From: Chitinophagales bacterium
GTDB taxonomy: Bacteria > Bacteroidota > Bacteroidia > Chitinophagales > LD1
DNA: 64,000 nt
Direction of reading: 5' to 3'
NCBI GenBank assembly: GCA_016786765.1
Contig: JAEUUZ010000060.1
Coordinates: 104,357 to 168,356 of the forward strand
Shown: positions 1-7,970 of the stretch, one piece after another
How the letters are laid out: the number at the start of each line of letters is the position of its first letter
Position numbering within the stretch: the first letter of the stretch is position 1
The notes under the pieces: generated by a model
Told to the model about the DNA's origin: nothing
Databases searched by the model: none
What the model saw: only the letters and a program-made list of their open reading frames with translations
Position numbers and translations under genes: made by a program

Positions 1-590
1 TTACAGTAACTGATCAGAACGGATGTGAGAAAGACTCAAGCTTCGTTATTATTATTGGTAATACGTTTGATGTAAGTGCCTCTCCAAAAGATACATTAGT
101 GGAATTAGGAGAAACTATCCCTATTCATTTAGATGCCGTTGGAGGAAATATGGCTGATATTGTATGGTCTCCGCCTTATTACTTAACCTGTGGCGATTGT
201 CAAGATCCTATTTCAAATACCGTAAACAATATTGTTTATAAAGTTGCTGTTGTGAGTGATAGTGGGTGTACTGCCTACGACACCGTTCAAATTCGTGTAA
301 ATCCAACGTATCAATTATATGTGCCCAATGCATTTACTCCAAATGCCGATGGTATTAACGATTACTTCGAAATTTTTGGAAACAAAAAAGTGTGGTTAGA
401 AATGGAAATGATTGTTTTCAATCGTTGGGGCGAAAAAGTATTTGAGTCGAAAGACATGAACTTCCAATGGGATGGGAAATTTAGGGGTGTTTTACAAAAT
501 CCGCAAGTATATGTTTACGAACTCTATCTCACTTATATCAACGGATATAGGATGCCGCTTCAGAAAGGAAGTTTAACTTTGATTAGGTAA
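1..590 (+). CDS. T9SS type B sorted surface protein, C-terminal fragment
   Basis: The gene is cut by the window start. The frame beginning at base 3 is open to the stop at 588-590, so a GTG at 99 is internal and not a start. The first part reads like the end of a PKD/SprB-type repeat (VTDQNGCEKDS). From about base 310 there is a gliding-motility-associated C-terminal (CHU_C) domain with YVPNAFTPNADGIND and FNRWGEKVF. In Bacteroidota this domain sends proteins through the type IX secretion system to the cell surface or medium, so the complete protein is probably a long repetitive adhesin or gliding-related protein. A strong bidirectional terminator follows directly. Which surface function it has cannot be told from this tail. 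Confidence 0.9.
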   Translation, partial: TVTDQNGCEKDSSFVIIIGNTFDVSASPKDTLVELGETIPIHLDAVGGNMADIVWSPPYYLTCGDCQDPISNTVNNIVYKVAVVSDSGCTAYDTVQIRVNPTYQLYVPNAFTPNADGINDYFEIFGNKKVWLEMEMIVFNRWGEKVFESKDMNFQWDGKFRGVLQNPQVYVYELYLTYINGYRMPLQKGSLTLIR

Positions 591-630
591 AACAAGAAAG
601 CGTTTCTGATTTCAGAAACGCTCTCTTGTT
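591..630. terminator. Bidirectional intrinsic terminator
   Basis: A long inverted repeat with roughly 19-bp arms (AACAAGAAAGCGTTTCTGA against its near-perfect complement, one mismatch) and almost no loop. It sits exactly between the convergent genes ending at 590 and 629. No long T tract is needed on either side because the arms end in AACAAG/CTTGTT. Confidence 0.8.
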
Positions 631-1084
631 ATTGCGGAATTGATTTTTGGAAATAGTCTTTTACGCTAATAAATATAGAATAGAACTGGCAGCCTAAACA
701 ATAGGCAAAAACCGATTCTAAAATAGCACAAACAATCAGAATGATAGTTACCATTAATGCAATATGGAAATGTTGTAGGAGGAGCAGTGAAAGAATAATG
801 ACAGAAAAGATGAATCCGATTTTTGCGGCAAATCGCTTTGGTGCAGCATCAATCAGCTTTTCTTTAAAGTTAAGCTGATTTGTGATTTGAATTGCAATAA
901 AGCGAAGTAGACTAAACTCTCTTTTGTAAAATCCTCTTACAAAGAAATCGTAACTAAGCAAAAGAAAAATAAAATATAGTTGAAAATAAATACCTACAGC
1001 AGCTAGGATAACAACAATTCCTGCAACAGTTCTAACAGTAGGTTCGTTAATTTTTTCTCCGTTAACCGGGCAAATGTGCGTCAT
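629..1084 (-). CDS. DUF4395 family membrane protein
   Basis: A 151-residue protein starting MTHICPVNGEKINE, with the N-terminal CPVNG motif and a late YCLGC cysteine motif that are characteristic of DUF4395. Hydrophobic stretches at about 20-45 and 90-130 suggest four membrane helices in two hairpins. The family has no established biochemical role. The paired cysteine motifs suggest a redox or metal function, but that is inference. It is a single gene, convergent with the surface protein, and its stop overlaps the arm of the shared terminator. ATG start at 1084; no SD-like sequence, as usual in Bacteroidota. Confidence 0.85.
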   Translation of the reverse strand: MTHICPVNGEKINEPTVRTVAGIVVILAAVGIYFQLYFIFLLLSYDFFVRGFYKREFSLLRFIAIQITNQLNFKEKLIDAAPKRFAAKIGFIFSVIILSLLLLQHFHIALMVTIILIVCAILESVFAYCLGCQFYSIFISVKDYFQKSIPQ

Positions 1085-1297
1085 GATTTCTGATTTTTAA
1101 AGCTTAGATAATGTGCTTTTTTTAAAGCAAACGCGTGATACGTTCATTTGAACAAGCCAGAAACGAAAAAAGCAAAAATAAAAATGGCTGTTGTGCTTAA
1201 TTGCAACAACAACAACACATAAATGTGTTCGATTGAATACTATATGTTTTAGAGATAAACATTAATCAAGAATAGTGAAAATTTTTGAGATAGAAAA

Positions 1298-1951
1298 CTA
1301 TACAACAATAATTCCGCTCTTAATTCCATAAATTGTTAAGCCAATGGCATTTTTAACACCAATTTTCTTAATAAGTTCGGTACGGATACCCTCGATGGTT
1401 CTAACGCTACAAAACATCTTTTCTGCAATTTCGGCACTGGTTAATTCTTCTCCAATATGTTTTAGGAGTTCGATTTCTTTAGCATTCAACACCAAATTAC
1501 CGGAATCAAATTTTGGAACAATTTTCTTCTTTTTGGCCATGTTTTTCACCAAAAGTAGATTGACTTTTTCATCGAAATAAAAACCATTACAGATAATCGA
1601 TTGTATAGCTAAGTGAATTATTTCAGGATCAGAATCTTTCGTGAGGTAACCGTTGGCTCCGGCTTCAATGGCTTTTAATACAAACTTCTCTTCATTATGC
1701 ATTGAAATCATTAAACAAGGAGGGGAAACTCTTCGCTCCCTTAATTTCATTAAGGCATCGATTCCGTTTAAAACCGGCATATCCATGTCCATTAAAACGA
1801 TATCAGGATTTAAAGCAGAATATTTTGACAAGAACTCTTTACCGTTTTCGGCCTCACCAACAATTTTAAGTTCTGGAATATCGGATAGTATGGCTATAAG
1901 GCCTTTTCTGAATAGGGTGTGGTCATCAACCACCATTACATTTATGGACAT
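1298..1951 (-). CDS. NarL/FixJ-type response regulator
   Basis: A 217-residue two-component regulator. The receiver domain (about 1-125) has the acidic pair D9-D10, the phosphoacceptor D55 in IVLMDMDMP and the conserved lysine in YLTKDSD. The C-terminal third is a LuxR-type helix-turn-helix (LTSAEIAEKMFCSVRTIEGIR). It is the last gene of a minus-strand operon behind the histidine kinase at 1973-2761, its evident partner. By family knowledge it dimerises on phosphorylation and binds dyad-symmetric operators. The CGTA-N4-TACG palindromes at 3860-3932, in the promoter region of this operon, are obvious candidate sites, although binding is inference. Confidence 0.95.
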   Translation of the reverse strand: MSINVMVVDDHTLFRKGLIAILSDIPELKIVGEAENGKEFLSKYSALNPDIVLMDMDMPVLNGIDALMKLRERRVSPPCLMISMHNEEKFVLKAIEAGANGYLTKDSDPEIIHLAIQSIICNGFYFDEKVNLLLVKNMAKKKKIVPKFDSGNLVLNAKEIELLKHIGEELTSAEIAEKMFCSVRTIEGIRTELIKKIGVKNAIGLTIYGIKSGIIVV

Positions 1952-1972
1952 AAGCTGATATTGATCTTCGCT

Positions 1973-2761
1973 TTAAATATACAACTTTTCCATGACTACT
2001 TTTGTCCCTTTGTTCAATTCGGAATGGAACTCTATTTTTGCATCAATAACTTTTGCTCTCGACTGCATGTTTTTTAAGCCAATGCCTTTAGATGTAATGG
2101 TTTGAATGTCAAACCCTTTTCCATCATCGGCAATGGTAAGTCGACAACAATTTGTTGCATATTCAAGAACGATGTTTATATGCTGAGCTTCTGCATATTT
2201 AATAGCATTTTGAACAGATTCTTGCGCAACACGGAAAAACGCTAATTCTATGTCTTTGCTTTGTTCCAATACTTCTCCTTCGATAGTAGTAGATGAAGCA
2301 ATAGTAACCGAGCCGTTAATTTTAGCTGAAACACTCTTTAGTGCTGCTGCTAAACCATCTTCTTCTAATTTAGAAGGGAGAATATTGTGCGAAAGTTGAC
2401 GGATATTTTTAATGGAATTATCAATGTCTGATTTTAGCTGATCGATTGAATCTAGCGGTAACTCATGTTTTTTGAACTGACTAGAAATATGTGCAGTTCC
2501 AAATCGAAGTGTAGCCATTTCTTGTAGAATACCATCGTGAAGTTCTTTGGCTATGAAATTCTGTGTGTTTTCTTGCGATTCGATAACTGCACGAAGCAAC
2601 TCCTTTTGTTTCTCTTCTTCTTTTCGAGCTAACTCTTGTTGATGTAATAAAACCTTGCGTTGGTATTTAAATACAAAAAGCAACATTCCCCCAAAGAAAA
2701 GAATGAGACTACTTGTGCCGAAAAATAGGATTAAGAGGATAGAGTCTTTGGTTTCAAGCAT
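1973..2761 (-). CDS. Sensor histidine kinase, NarX/DegS-like
   Basis: A 262-residue kinase of the HisKA_3/HATPase_c type. One N-terminal membrane helix (about 8-31) is followed by a charged coiled-coil linker, the phosphoacceptor H75 in KELHDGILQEMATLR, and an ATP-binding domain with N box (QESVQNAIKYAE) and G box (DDGKGFD). There is no extracellular sensor domain, so the signal must come through the membrane helix, the linker or a partner. The overlapping multi-TM gene just upstream (31 bp overlap) is a good candidate for the input module. Regulates the LuxR-type regulator encoded 21 bp downstream. Confidence 0.94.
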   Translation of the reverse strand: MLETKDSILLILFFGTSSLILFFGGMLLFVFKYQRKVLLHQQELARKEEEKQKELLRAVIESQENTQNFIAKELHDGILQEMATLRFGTAHISSQFKKHELPLDSIDQLKSDIDNSIKNIRQLSHNILPSKLEEDGLAAALKSVSAKINGSVTIASSTTIEGEVLEQSKDIELAFFRVAQESVQNAIKYAEAQHINIVLEYATNCCRLTIADDGKGFDIQTITSKGIGLKNMQSRAKVIDAKIEFHSELNKGTKVVMEKLYI

Positions 2762-3396
2762 AAGATACTTATGGCAAGAAAAATATAAAAAAGAATAGAA
2801 AAAATAGAATTAAGCGTGAAGAACGCAACAGATGCAAATGTTTGATCAAGACTATAGAGTTTATCAAGTAAAAGAAAGAGAAAAGTTGTGCCAGCATTGT
2901 AAAGAAGAAAACCAAGCGAAAACCAAAAAGGGACAGATTTATAGATAAGCGATTCATTAGGATTTTCTAGTAAATCGAACAGGGTATATATACTTATTGC
3001 AATCTCAAGGAATGAGGCTATATAGTTAGTAAGATAGAAAGATTTTGATATTCCGGATTGGTAAATTTCAAAAAAAATGATGGAGTAAAAAATAACCGTT
3101 AACAGAATATAGATTGTCCTTGATATTTTTTTAATATGAAATTGATGGAGTATATATACACAAAATGGCAGTTCCATCATTGCATATAAATTATAGATAA
3201 AATTATTGTTTTTTGAAATGAATTTTGGACGTAATAAATCTTCACCTATGGTAGCGAATAGAAGCGTTAATACAAAAAAAAAGAAATAGAAATAGTCTCT
3301 GCGAATAGTATTAAACTTAATCGCAGAGACAAATATTAGAATCAAACTTGAATAAACAGCAGTTTGAACAAAAACAAATGAAGTATCAATTTCCAT
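2731..3396 (-). CDS. Hypothetical polytopic membrane protein in two-component operon
   Basis: A 221-residue, strongly hydrophobic protein with about seven predicted membrane helices and short loops. The N-terminus MEIDTSFVFVQTAVYSSL begins directly with a helix. I do not recognise a named family. It overlaps the 107-aa gene upstream by 11 bp and the kinase downstream by 31 bp, so translation is probably coupled. Because the kinase has only one membrane helix and no sensor domain, this protein could be its membrane receptor, similar in topology to 7TM receptor modules, but that is inference from position and topology only. Confidence 0.75.
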   Translation of the reverse strand: MEIDTSFVFVQTAVYSSLILIFVSAIKFNTIRRDYFYFFFFVLTLLFATIGEDLLRPKFISKNNNFIYNLYAMMELPFCVYILHQFHIKKISRTIYILLTVIFYSIIFFEIYQSGISKSFYLTNYIASFLEIAISIYTLFDLLENPNESLIYKSVPFWFSLGFLLYNAGTTFLFLLLDKLYSLDQTFASVAFFTLNSIFSILFYIFLAISILCLKPKTLSS

Positions 3397-3709
3397 TTAA
3401 TGCATTGCCATTTCCGCAATATGGTGGACAAGGTTTTAATCGTTCAACAATCAAATCTGTAACATCATCACCAGAGGCTTTAGCACCAACCACAACTAAG
3501 TTTGCCACGCCCTCATCGTTCAATCCGAAGTAAATTCTTACACCTACTACATTTGTTTGATTAAGAAGATCATTTATCTTATTCTTTCCAATAAAAAGAC
3601 CTTTAATTACGCCATCCATACTCGGAAATTGGTCTCTATATGCGGCAGTGTATGCAGCGCCTTCACTAAGTGTAACGAAATCTCCGTCATTAACTGTTAG
3701 TACATCCAT
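3386..3709 (-). CDS. Conserved 107-aa protein of unknown function, Cys/Asn-rich tail
   Basis: The first gene of the four-gene signalling operon. The 107-residue product starts MDVLTVNDGDFVTLSEGAA, has no signal peptide or membrane helix, and ends in KPCPPYCGNGN, a short cysteine- and asparagine-rich tail. The centre (GLFIGKNKINDLLNQ; VRIYFGLNDEG; NLVVVGAKASGDD) looks like a compact alpha/beta fold. I recall similar small proteins in other Bacteroidota but know of no assigned function. Its place as operon leader ahead of the membrane protein, kinase and regulator suggests a role in signalling or a target of it. ATG at 3709; the promoter region with palindromes lies just upstream. Confidence 0.75.
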   Translation of the reverse strand: MDVLTVNDGDFVTLSEGAAYTAAYRDQFPSMDGVIKGLFIGKNKINDLLNQTNVVGVRIYFGLNDEGVANLVVVGAKASGDDVTDLIVERLKPCPPYCGNGNALNGN

Positions 3710-3859
3710 GTTTTAAAAATTTTGAGGTTAAATAATAATAATGAAGTTACGTCAAAGTGCCAAAAAAAGATACATTAATATTATATTATATGTTTTTATC
3801 TATATAAAACAATGATAATTAATTAGTTGTTTATTTTTTTTTGTTATTCTGAAACATAC

Positions 3860-3932
3860 AGTAGAAATTTTAGCGTAGAAATACGGGAACAAAAATTCCG
3901 TATTTCTACGCATAAAATCGAGTAGAAATACG
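3860..3932. promoter_or_regulatory. Cluster of GTAGAAAT/CGTA-N4-TACG palindromes (candidate operator)
   Basis: The 300-bp gap between the divergent starts at 3709 and 4010 holds four copies of GTAGAAAT: at 3861, at 3875, on the opposite strand within 3899-3910, and at 3922. Three are parts of 12-bp dyads: CGTAGAAATACG (3874-3885), CGTATTTCTACG (3899-3910) and AGTAGAAATACG (3921-3932). The first two also form a 14-bp perfect inverted repeat with an 11-bp spacer. Centre spacings are 25 and 22 bp, about two helical turns. This looks like a multi-site operator, plausibly for the LuxR-type regulator encoded in the adjacent operon. The rest of the gap is AT-rich with nothing else seen. Confidence 0.6.
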
Positions 3933-4009
3933 CTTGACTTTTTGTGTAGGTCCATATTATCTTGCGAACGAAAATTGTTTTATTACATAAAATATAAACA
4001 ACCCCAAAG

Positions 4010-4462
4010 ATGAGATATTGTTTTTCAATCTTAATTTTTTTGTGCATTACGCATTCAGCCTTAGCAGGAAGTTCAAAAGTGGTTCAATTTAAAATTAAAG
4101 ACCATTCCCAAGAGGCCGATAGTCTTAGATTTTTCCTAAATACAGTACACAATTTCTGTATTCTAGATTCAGTTGCATTAGTGTATTTCAAGGATAATCA
4201 TTCTGATCAAACAATTGTGGTAAGCGAAGGAGAGAATCGTATGTTTTATTTGCTGAATGGAAGTACAGGATACTATGTTAAATATACCGCTAATTTTAAA
4301 GAGGTACAGTTTATTTTAGATAACTCCGAGACTCGCATTGATGCATCCGTTGTAGTAGTGGATCAGATTCTATTTGACTGTGGAGGAAGTGTGTCTAATT
4401 GTAAAGCTTCAGATATGTTATGTATTGAAAGTAAACGAAAAGGTGGTTGTGTTCAGCGGTAA
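4010..4462 (+). CDS. Small secreted hypothetical protein
   Basis: A 150-residue product with a clear signal peptide (MRYCFSILIFLCITHSALAG, cleavage after ALA). The mature part is rich in beta-strand-like alternation and contains four cysteines in the last 35 residues (FDCGGSVSNC, DMLCIES, GGCVQR), likely disulfides. I do not recognise the family. It is divergent from the signalling operon and its upstream region carries the palindrome cluster ending about 80 bp before the ATG, so it may be a target of that two-component system. No lipobox and no T9SS C-terminal domain, so the periplasm is the likely location. Confidence 0.75.
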   Translation: MRYCFSILIFLCITHSALAGSSKVVQFKIKDHSQEADSLRFFLNTVHNFCILDSVALVYFKDNHSDQTIVVSEGENRMFYLLNGSTGYYVKYTANFKEVQFILDNSETRIDASVVVVDQILFDCGGSVSNCKASDMLCIESKRKGGCVQR

Positions 4463-4477
4463 AACTAAAAAGGTTGT

Positions 4478-5170
4478 TTAGCGGTAGTAGTTATTAAATA
4501 CTTCTTGAAAATCTTTGTTGAGCATTTGTTTACTAACTATTGACTTTACCAATGTGTTGTTTACAAAATAGGTAGATCCGCTTTCAACTACACTTAAATT
4601 GGGCTGAATACCGATTGCTTTAGCGAGCATAGAAATAATAGTATCAATACGAATCGGTTGATCACCACAAATATTAATGGTTAAATTACCTTCCTTTACC
4701 TGTTGTTTGTAGTACTCTACAACATTGTTTACTATTGGGCTTAAATCGGCAATATCAATTAGATAACGTCCGGCATGGTTATGAACTTGAATAGTTTGAC
4801 CTTGTTTAATGGCCTTTAATAAATAACCAAACAGTTGATTCTCGTTGTTGTTTTTACCTACAACAATGGGAAGTCGAACAATGATACTTTTGGCGAAAAG
4901 GGATGTAATGATATTTTCAAAATTCGATTTTGATTGTACATAGTGAGACTCCTTTTTTTCAGGATCAAACACACTCGTTGTACTGAAGTAAACAAAAATT
5001 TTATCGCTATGTATTTGCGAAAATGATTTAATCATATCGAGCTCTCGCTGATAAGCGGAAACATCATCACATCCGGAATTCGATACACCTCTTGCAAAAA
5101 CGAATACCGATTCATCGTTTTCAAACGTATCACGTAAAGCATTTGCTATAAGTCCACTTCCAGTTATCAT
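4478..5170 (-). CDS. NAD-dependent epimerase/dehydratase-like SDR
   Basis: A 230-residue extended SDR relative, shorter than the usual 300 or more. The N-terminal nucleotide-binding turn (ITGSGLIANAL) keeps the glycine-rich pattern, and YVQSKSNFE provides the YxxxK catalytic pair. The fold resembles RmlD-like dTDP-4-dehydrorhamnose reductases and other nucleotide-sugar reductases, but the exact substrate is unknown. It overlaps the glycosyltransferase upstream by 4 bp (ATGA) and is the last gene of the minus-strand polysaccharide operon 7880-4478, so it probably makes or modifies a sugar for that glycan. Confidence 0.75.
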   Translation of the reverse strand: MITGSGLIANALRDTFENDESVFVFARGVSNSGCDDVSAYQRELDMIKSFSQIHSDKIFVYFSTTSVFDPEKKESHYVQSKSNFENIITSLFAKSIIVRLPIVVGKNNNENQLFGYLLKAIKQGQTIQVHNHAGRYLIDIADLSPIVNNVVEYYKQQVKEGNLTINICGDQPIRIDTIISMLAKAIGIQPNLSVVESGSTYFVNNTLVKSIVSKQMLNKDFQEVFNNYYR

Positions 5171-6228
5171 AAACTATTTAAAAGTGTTTTTAAACGAGAT
5201 GCTCTTTTCTCAAATGTAAATCTTGTTTTGATACTCTTGTGTGCCTCCAGGGATTGATTTTCTTTTGCTGTAGAATTCATGGCAGTTTTAAGAAGTTCAA
5301 TGGCCTTTACGGTATCTTTTTTGGCTAAAATATACCCTTTGCCATCCATGATTCCTGGAATTCCAAAAGCATCCGAGCCAATAGGAATACATCCATATAA
5401 CATGGATTCTGCTAAAGCATTAGGAAAGCCTTCAGCAATCGATAATTGCAGATAAAATTCGTTACTCAAAAAAGCGGTGTATAATTCTTGCTGACTTAAA
5501 CGTCCAACAATTTTCACATTATCGGGTAGGGGAGTGGAGTAATCGTAATTATCTCCAACTAAAGTAAACGAAGCATCCGGAAGATGTGGTGCTACTGCAA
5601 TAATTATATCAATTCCCTTGCGGAAGAAATCAAATCCTGATAAATCAAATGAGGCTGATATAAAGCTATTCTTATTTCTTTTTGCCTGTATAACTGCTGA
5701 TTCCGAAAGTGTATATTCAAAACCACAGTTTAAGGCTTCAATTTTACCCTTCAGTTTTTTGTTGAAAGGAATAATGCCTTGACGTGGGTAAACTGCATCG
5801 ATGTATGTGAGATGATAATCAATTAATGTTTCGTCTACAGGCAAAATTAAATCGGCAAGTTCTAAGCTTCTTCGTGTAAAAAAGGCATAAACCGGTTTTC
5901 GGTAATTACCGTAGTTGATTTCAGGAAAAAAATGGCATTCTGTTCCACCTAATGCGCACACAATCTTTTTCCCTAACAGTTTAGCTAACAAGAAAGGGAA
6001 TAGCGTATGATAGCCTACAAAAAAGGAATAGACAATGTCCGCTTTTGGCACATTGATTATTGCGTCTATTGTACTTTTAAACAAATTGAGAACAACTGAA
6101 CGGTTACCACTATTAAATTCAAAGCACTTCACCAACGAAAAGTCTTCTTCAAAAATTCGCTTATCTACTCTAACAAACGATGAATTGTGAATGTAGGTAT
6201 AATAAATTTTCTTTTGCGAAGCACTCAT
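5167..6228 (-). CDS. Glycosyltransferase family 4
   Basis: A 353-residue GT-B glycosyltransferase. The C-terminal domain carries the nucleotide-sugar-binding signature EGFPNALAESMLYGCIP (E-x7-E motif), preceded by FRKGIDIIIAVAPHLP and TLVGDNYDY, typical of GT4 retaining enzymes. No signal peptide; cytoplasmic or peripherally membrane-bound. Expected to transfer a sugar onto an undecaprenyl-linked polysaccharide intermediate. It is translationally coupled with the SDR downstream (ATGA) and follows two methyltransferases, with a flippase divergent at 7971, so the block looks like a surface-glycan locus. Donor and acceptor are not predictable. Confidence 0.88.
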   Translation of the reverse strand: MSASQKKIYYTYIHNSSFVRVDKRIFEEDFSLVKCFEFNSGNRSVVLNLFKSTIDAIINVPKADIVYSFFVGYHTLFPFLLAKLLGKKIVCALGGTECHFFPEINYGNYRKPVYAFFTRRSLELADLILPVDETLIDYHLTYIDAVYPRQGIIPFNKKLKGKIEALNCGFEYTLSESAVIQAKRNKNSFISASFDLSGFDFFRKGIDIIIAVAPHLPDASFTLVGDNYDYSTPLPDNVKIVGRLSQQELYTAFLSNEFYLQLSIAEGFPNALAESMLYGCIPIGSDAFGIPGIMDGKGYILAKKDTVKAIELLKTAMNSTAKENQSLEAHKSIKTRFTFEKRASRLKTLLNSL

Positions 6229-6241
6229 TACGAACTAATCG

Positions 6242-7060
6242 TTATATTTTTTTTGATGCAACTGTAACATCAAACAACTTAGTTGGCATTACTAAATTGG
6301 CATCAGGAGCCATTGTTTTTAGTGGTCGTTTAGTATAGATACCACAAAGTGTGTTACTTACTCTGTAGATAAACGGATGTGTCTCTTTCGGTGCGCCCAT
6401 CAATGCTCCTGCAATTACATCATTTCTCTGTTCTGAGTAATTATTGCCGAAGTCATGCCAAATAATAATTGAATTTTCGTCTTTCAACAACTTGAATGCA
6501 TTCGCTGTGTCTATTTTAACCGCATGTGTCGAATGATCGCCATCAATAAAAATTAAATCGAATTTTTTGTTCAATGAAGTAAAGTCGAAGGTGAGGGAGT
6601 TGTGATAAATTTGGGTCAGCTTCTCATTCGGCTTAACAAGGATAGATTCAGGCTCCATCAAATATTCCGGTAAATTGATCTCTCGCATTTCTTTCTTTGA
6701 AAGGCTTAGGCTTACTGTGGAATTGGTGTTCGGTAAAATGTTCACCAAGCTTTCTCCTCTAAAACAACCAATTTCCAAGTAATCGCATTTGTCGAACGAT
6801 TTCGCAATTGCTTTAATAAATCCAATATCTGTAACACGGGAAGTGTAGGAAAGAAAAGTAAAGTCATTTACGGTTTCATTGAAACCAGGAACTACCTCCA
6901 ATAAATCAACATAAGGCAATCCTTTACCATTGGTATAACTGTTCACAATATCTTGTGCCATGTTATCCTCTGTAAAGGCCATCAAACTTTTAAATAACTG
7001 CTTATAATGTTTTAGTGCAACCGGAATAAAGTTTTTGATTGCTTCGCTTTTTCTGCTCAT
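6242..7060 (-). CDS. Class I SAM-dependent methyltransferase (Methyltransf_24-like)
   Basis: A 272-residue protein from the ATG at 7060 (MSRKSEAIKNF). A longer reading to 7096 would need a TTG and would overlap the preceding gene. The SAM-binding motif I is DYLEIGCFRGES and a second acidic motif is DLIFIDGDHSTHAV, as in the Methyltransf_24 group of O-methyltransferases found in polysaccharide clusters. Sits in a four-gene operon with another methyltransferase, a GT4 and an SDR. Likely methylates a sugar residue or caps a glycan; the acceptor is unknown. Confidence 0.82.
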   Translation of the reverse strand: MSRKSEAIKNFIPVALKHYKQLFKSLMAFTEDNMAQDIVNSYTNGKGLPYVDLLEVVPGFNETVNDFTFLSYTSRVTDIGFIKAIAKSFDKCDYLEIGCFRGESLVNILPNTNSTVSLSLSKKEMREINLPEYLMEPESILVKPNEKLTQIYHNSLTFDFTSLNKKFDLIFIDGDHSTHAVKIDTANAFKLLKDENSIIIWHDFGNNYSEQRNDVIAGALMGAPKETHPFIYRVSNTLCGIYTKRPLKTMAPDANLVMPTKLFDVTVASKKI

Positions 7061-7082
7061 CTTTTTGAATTGATTTTTTTCA

Positions 7083-7880
7083 TTATTTGTGGGCAATATT
7101 AATAATCATGTTGGTGAAAAAATGACTTCTGATACGAAAATTAAATTTAAGTTGTAGCCACCAAAAAAATCGAGAGGTAACAATAAAGAATTTGTTGAGT
7201 ATATTAAGTAGAAATCGCATCCGCACAACTTCTTCCACTTCATTTAATGGAATGTATAATGAAGGCGTAATAACTAACTGGTTTTCTGCTTTTTTAAACC
7301 CCGATACTAATGCAGCTGTAGCTAAATCTTTTGCTGTTAGGGGGACGTGGATATCATAAACGGGTTTGTTTAGTAATTTTAACAACTGCCCGTTTATACC
7401 TTTCATACTGGGAATGGCAGTGATAAGAATACCTGTATCGTTTAAGAAAAGCTTTAGTGCGTTAAATGCACCAACAGTATTTTCGAAGTGTTCAATTACT
7501 CCATTCGAAAAAACAAAATCAAACTTGCCCATTAAATCTTTTGGCGGATCAAACATATCTCCATGGATAATCGCACCTTCAACATTAAACTCGTTAAGTA
7601 TTGTTTCTTCTCTTGAGCATCCATATTCTGAATAATCTAATCCATATATCGTTAACCCAAATTCTTTTTTAAAATAAGGAAGAAAAACAGAATTCGCACA
7701 TCCAACTTCGAGAATACTTAATTGACTTAAGTTCCTTCCTGCGAAGATTTGTTTGAATACATTGTGATATTCTAAGTTAGGAAAATTGGAGACTCGCTGA
7801 TCAGAAGGTGAAAACTCTTTCGGTACAGGTAACTCTTTCCAATGATTTGTCCAAAAGTCCTCACTCGCCTTATCTTCCAT
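7083..7880 (-). CDS. Class I SAM-dependent methyltransferase (UbiG/Methyltransf_11-like)
   Basis: A 265-residue methyltransferase with motif I at ILEVGCANSVFLPYF, an acidic ribose-binding strand ending YGLDYSEYG, and motif DFVFSNGVIEHFEN. The C-terminal 50 residues are hydrophobic and basic (RFLLNILNKFF; RFFWWLQLKFNF), suggesting membrane association, which suits work on lipid-linked sugars. First gene of the operon, with an ATG at 7880 and a 90-bp AT-rich divergent promoter region shared with the flippase at 7971. The family includes many small-molecule and sugar methyltransferases, and the substrate cannot be assigned. Confidence 0.85.
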   Translation of the reverse strand: MEDKASEDFWTNHWKELPVPKEFSPSDQRVSNFPNLEYHNVFKQIFAGRNLSQLSILEVGCANSVFLPYFKKEFGLTIYGLDYSEYGCSREETILNEFNVEGAIIHGDMFDPPKDLMGKFDFVFSNGVIEHFENTVGAFNALKLFLNDTGILITAIPSMKGINGQLLKLLNKPVYDIHVPLTAKDLATAALVSGFKKAENQLVITPSLYIPLNEVEEVVRMRFLLNILNKFFIVTSRFFWWLQLKFNFRIRSHFFTNMIINIAHK

Positions 7881-7970
7881 AAGTTATTGTCTGTTATTAA
7901 GAGTAAATAAACAAATATTATTTTTTAAAAAAGTACTTTTAAAGCGAAATAATTCATTATTGTAGCATCT

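Noticed and set aside
1085..1297. Gene in the 213-bp gap
   Set aside because: No open frame with coding character; AT-rich with a short CAA-repeat run only.
7061..7096. Upstream TTG extension of the methyltransferase gene at 6242
   Set aside because: It would overlap the previous gene and lacks an ATG; the ATG at 7060 fits.
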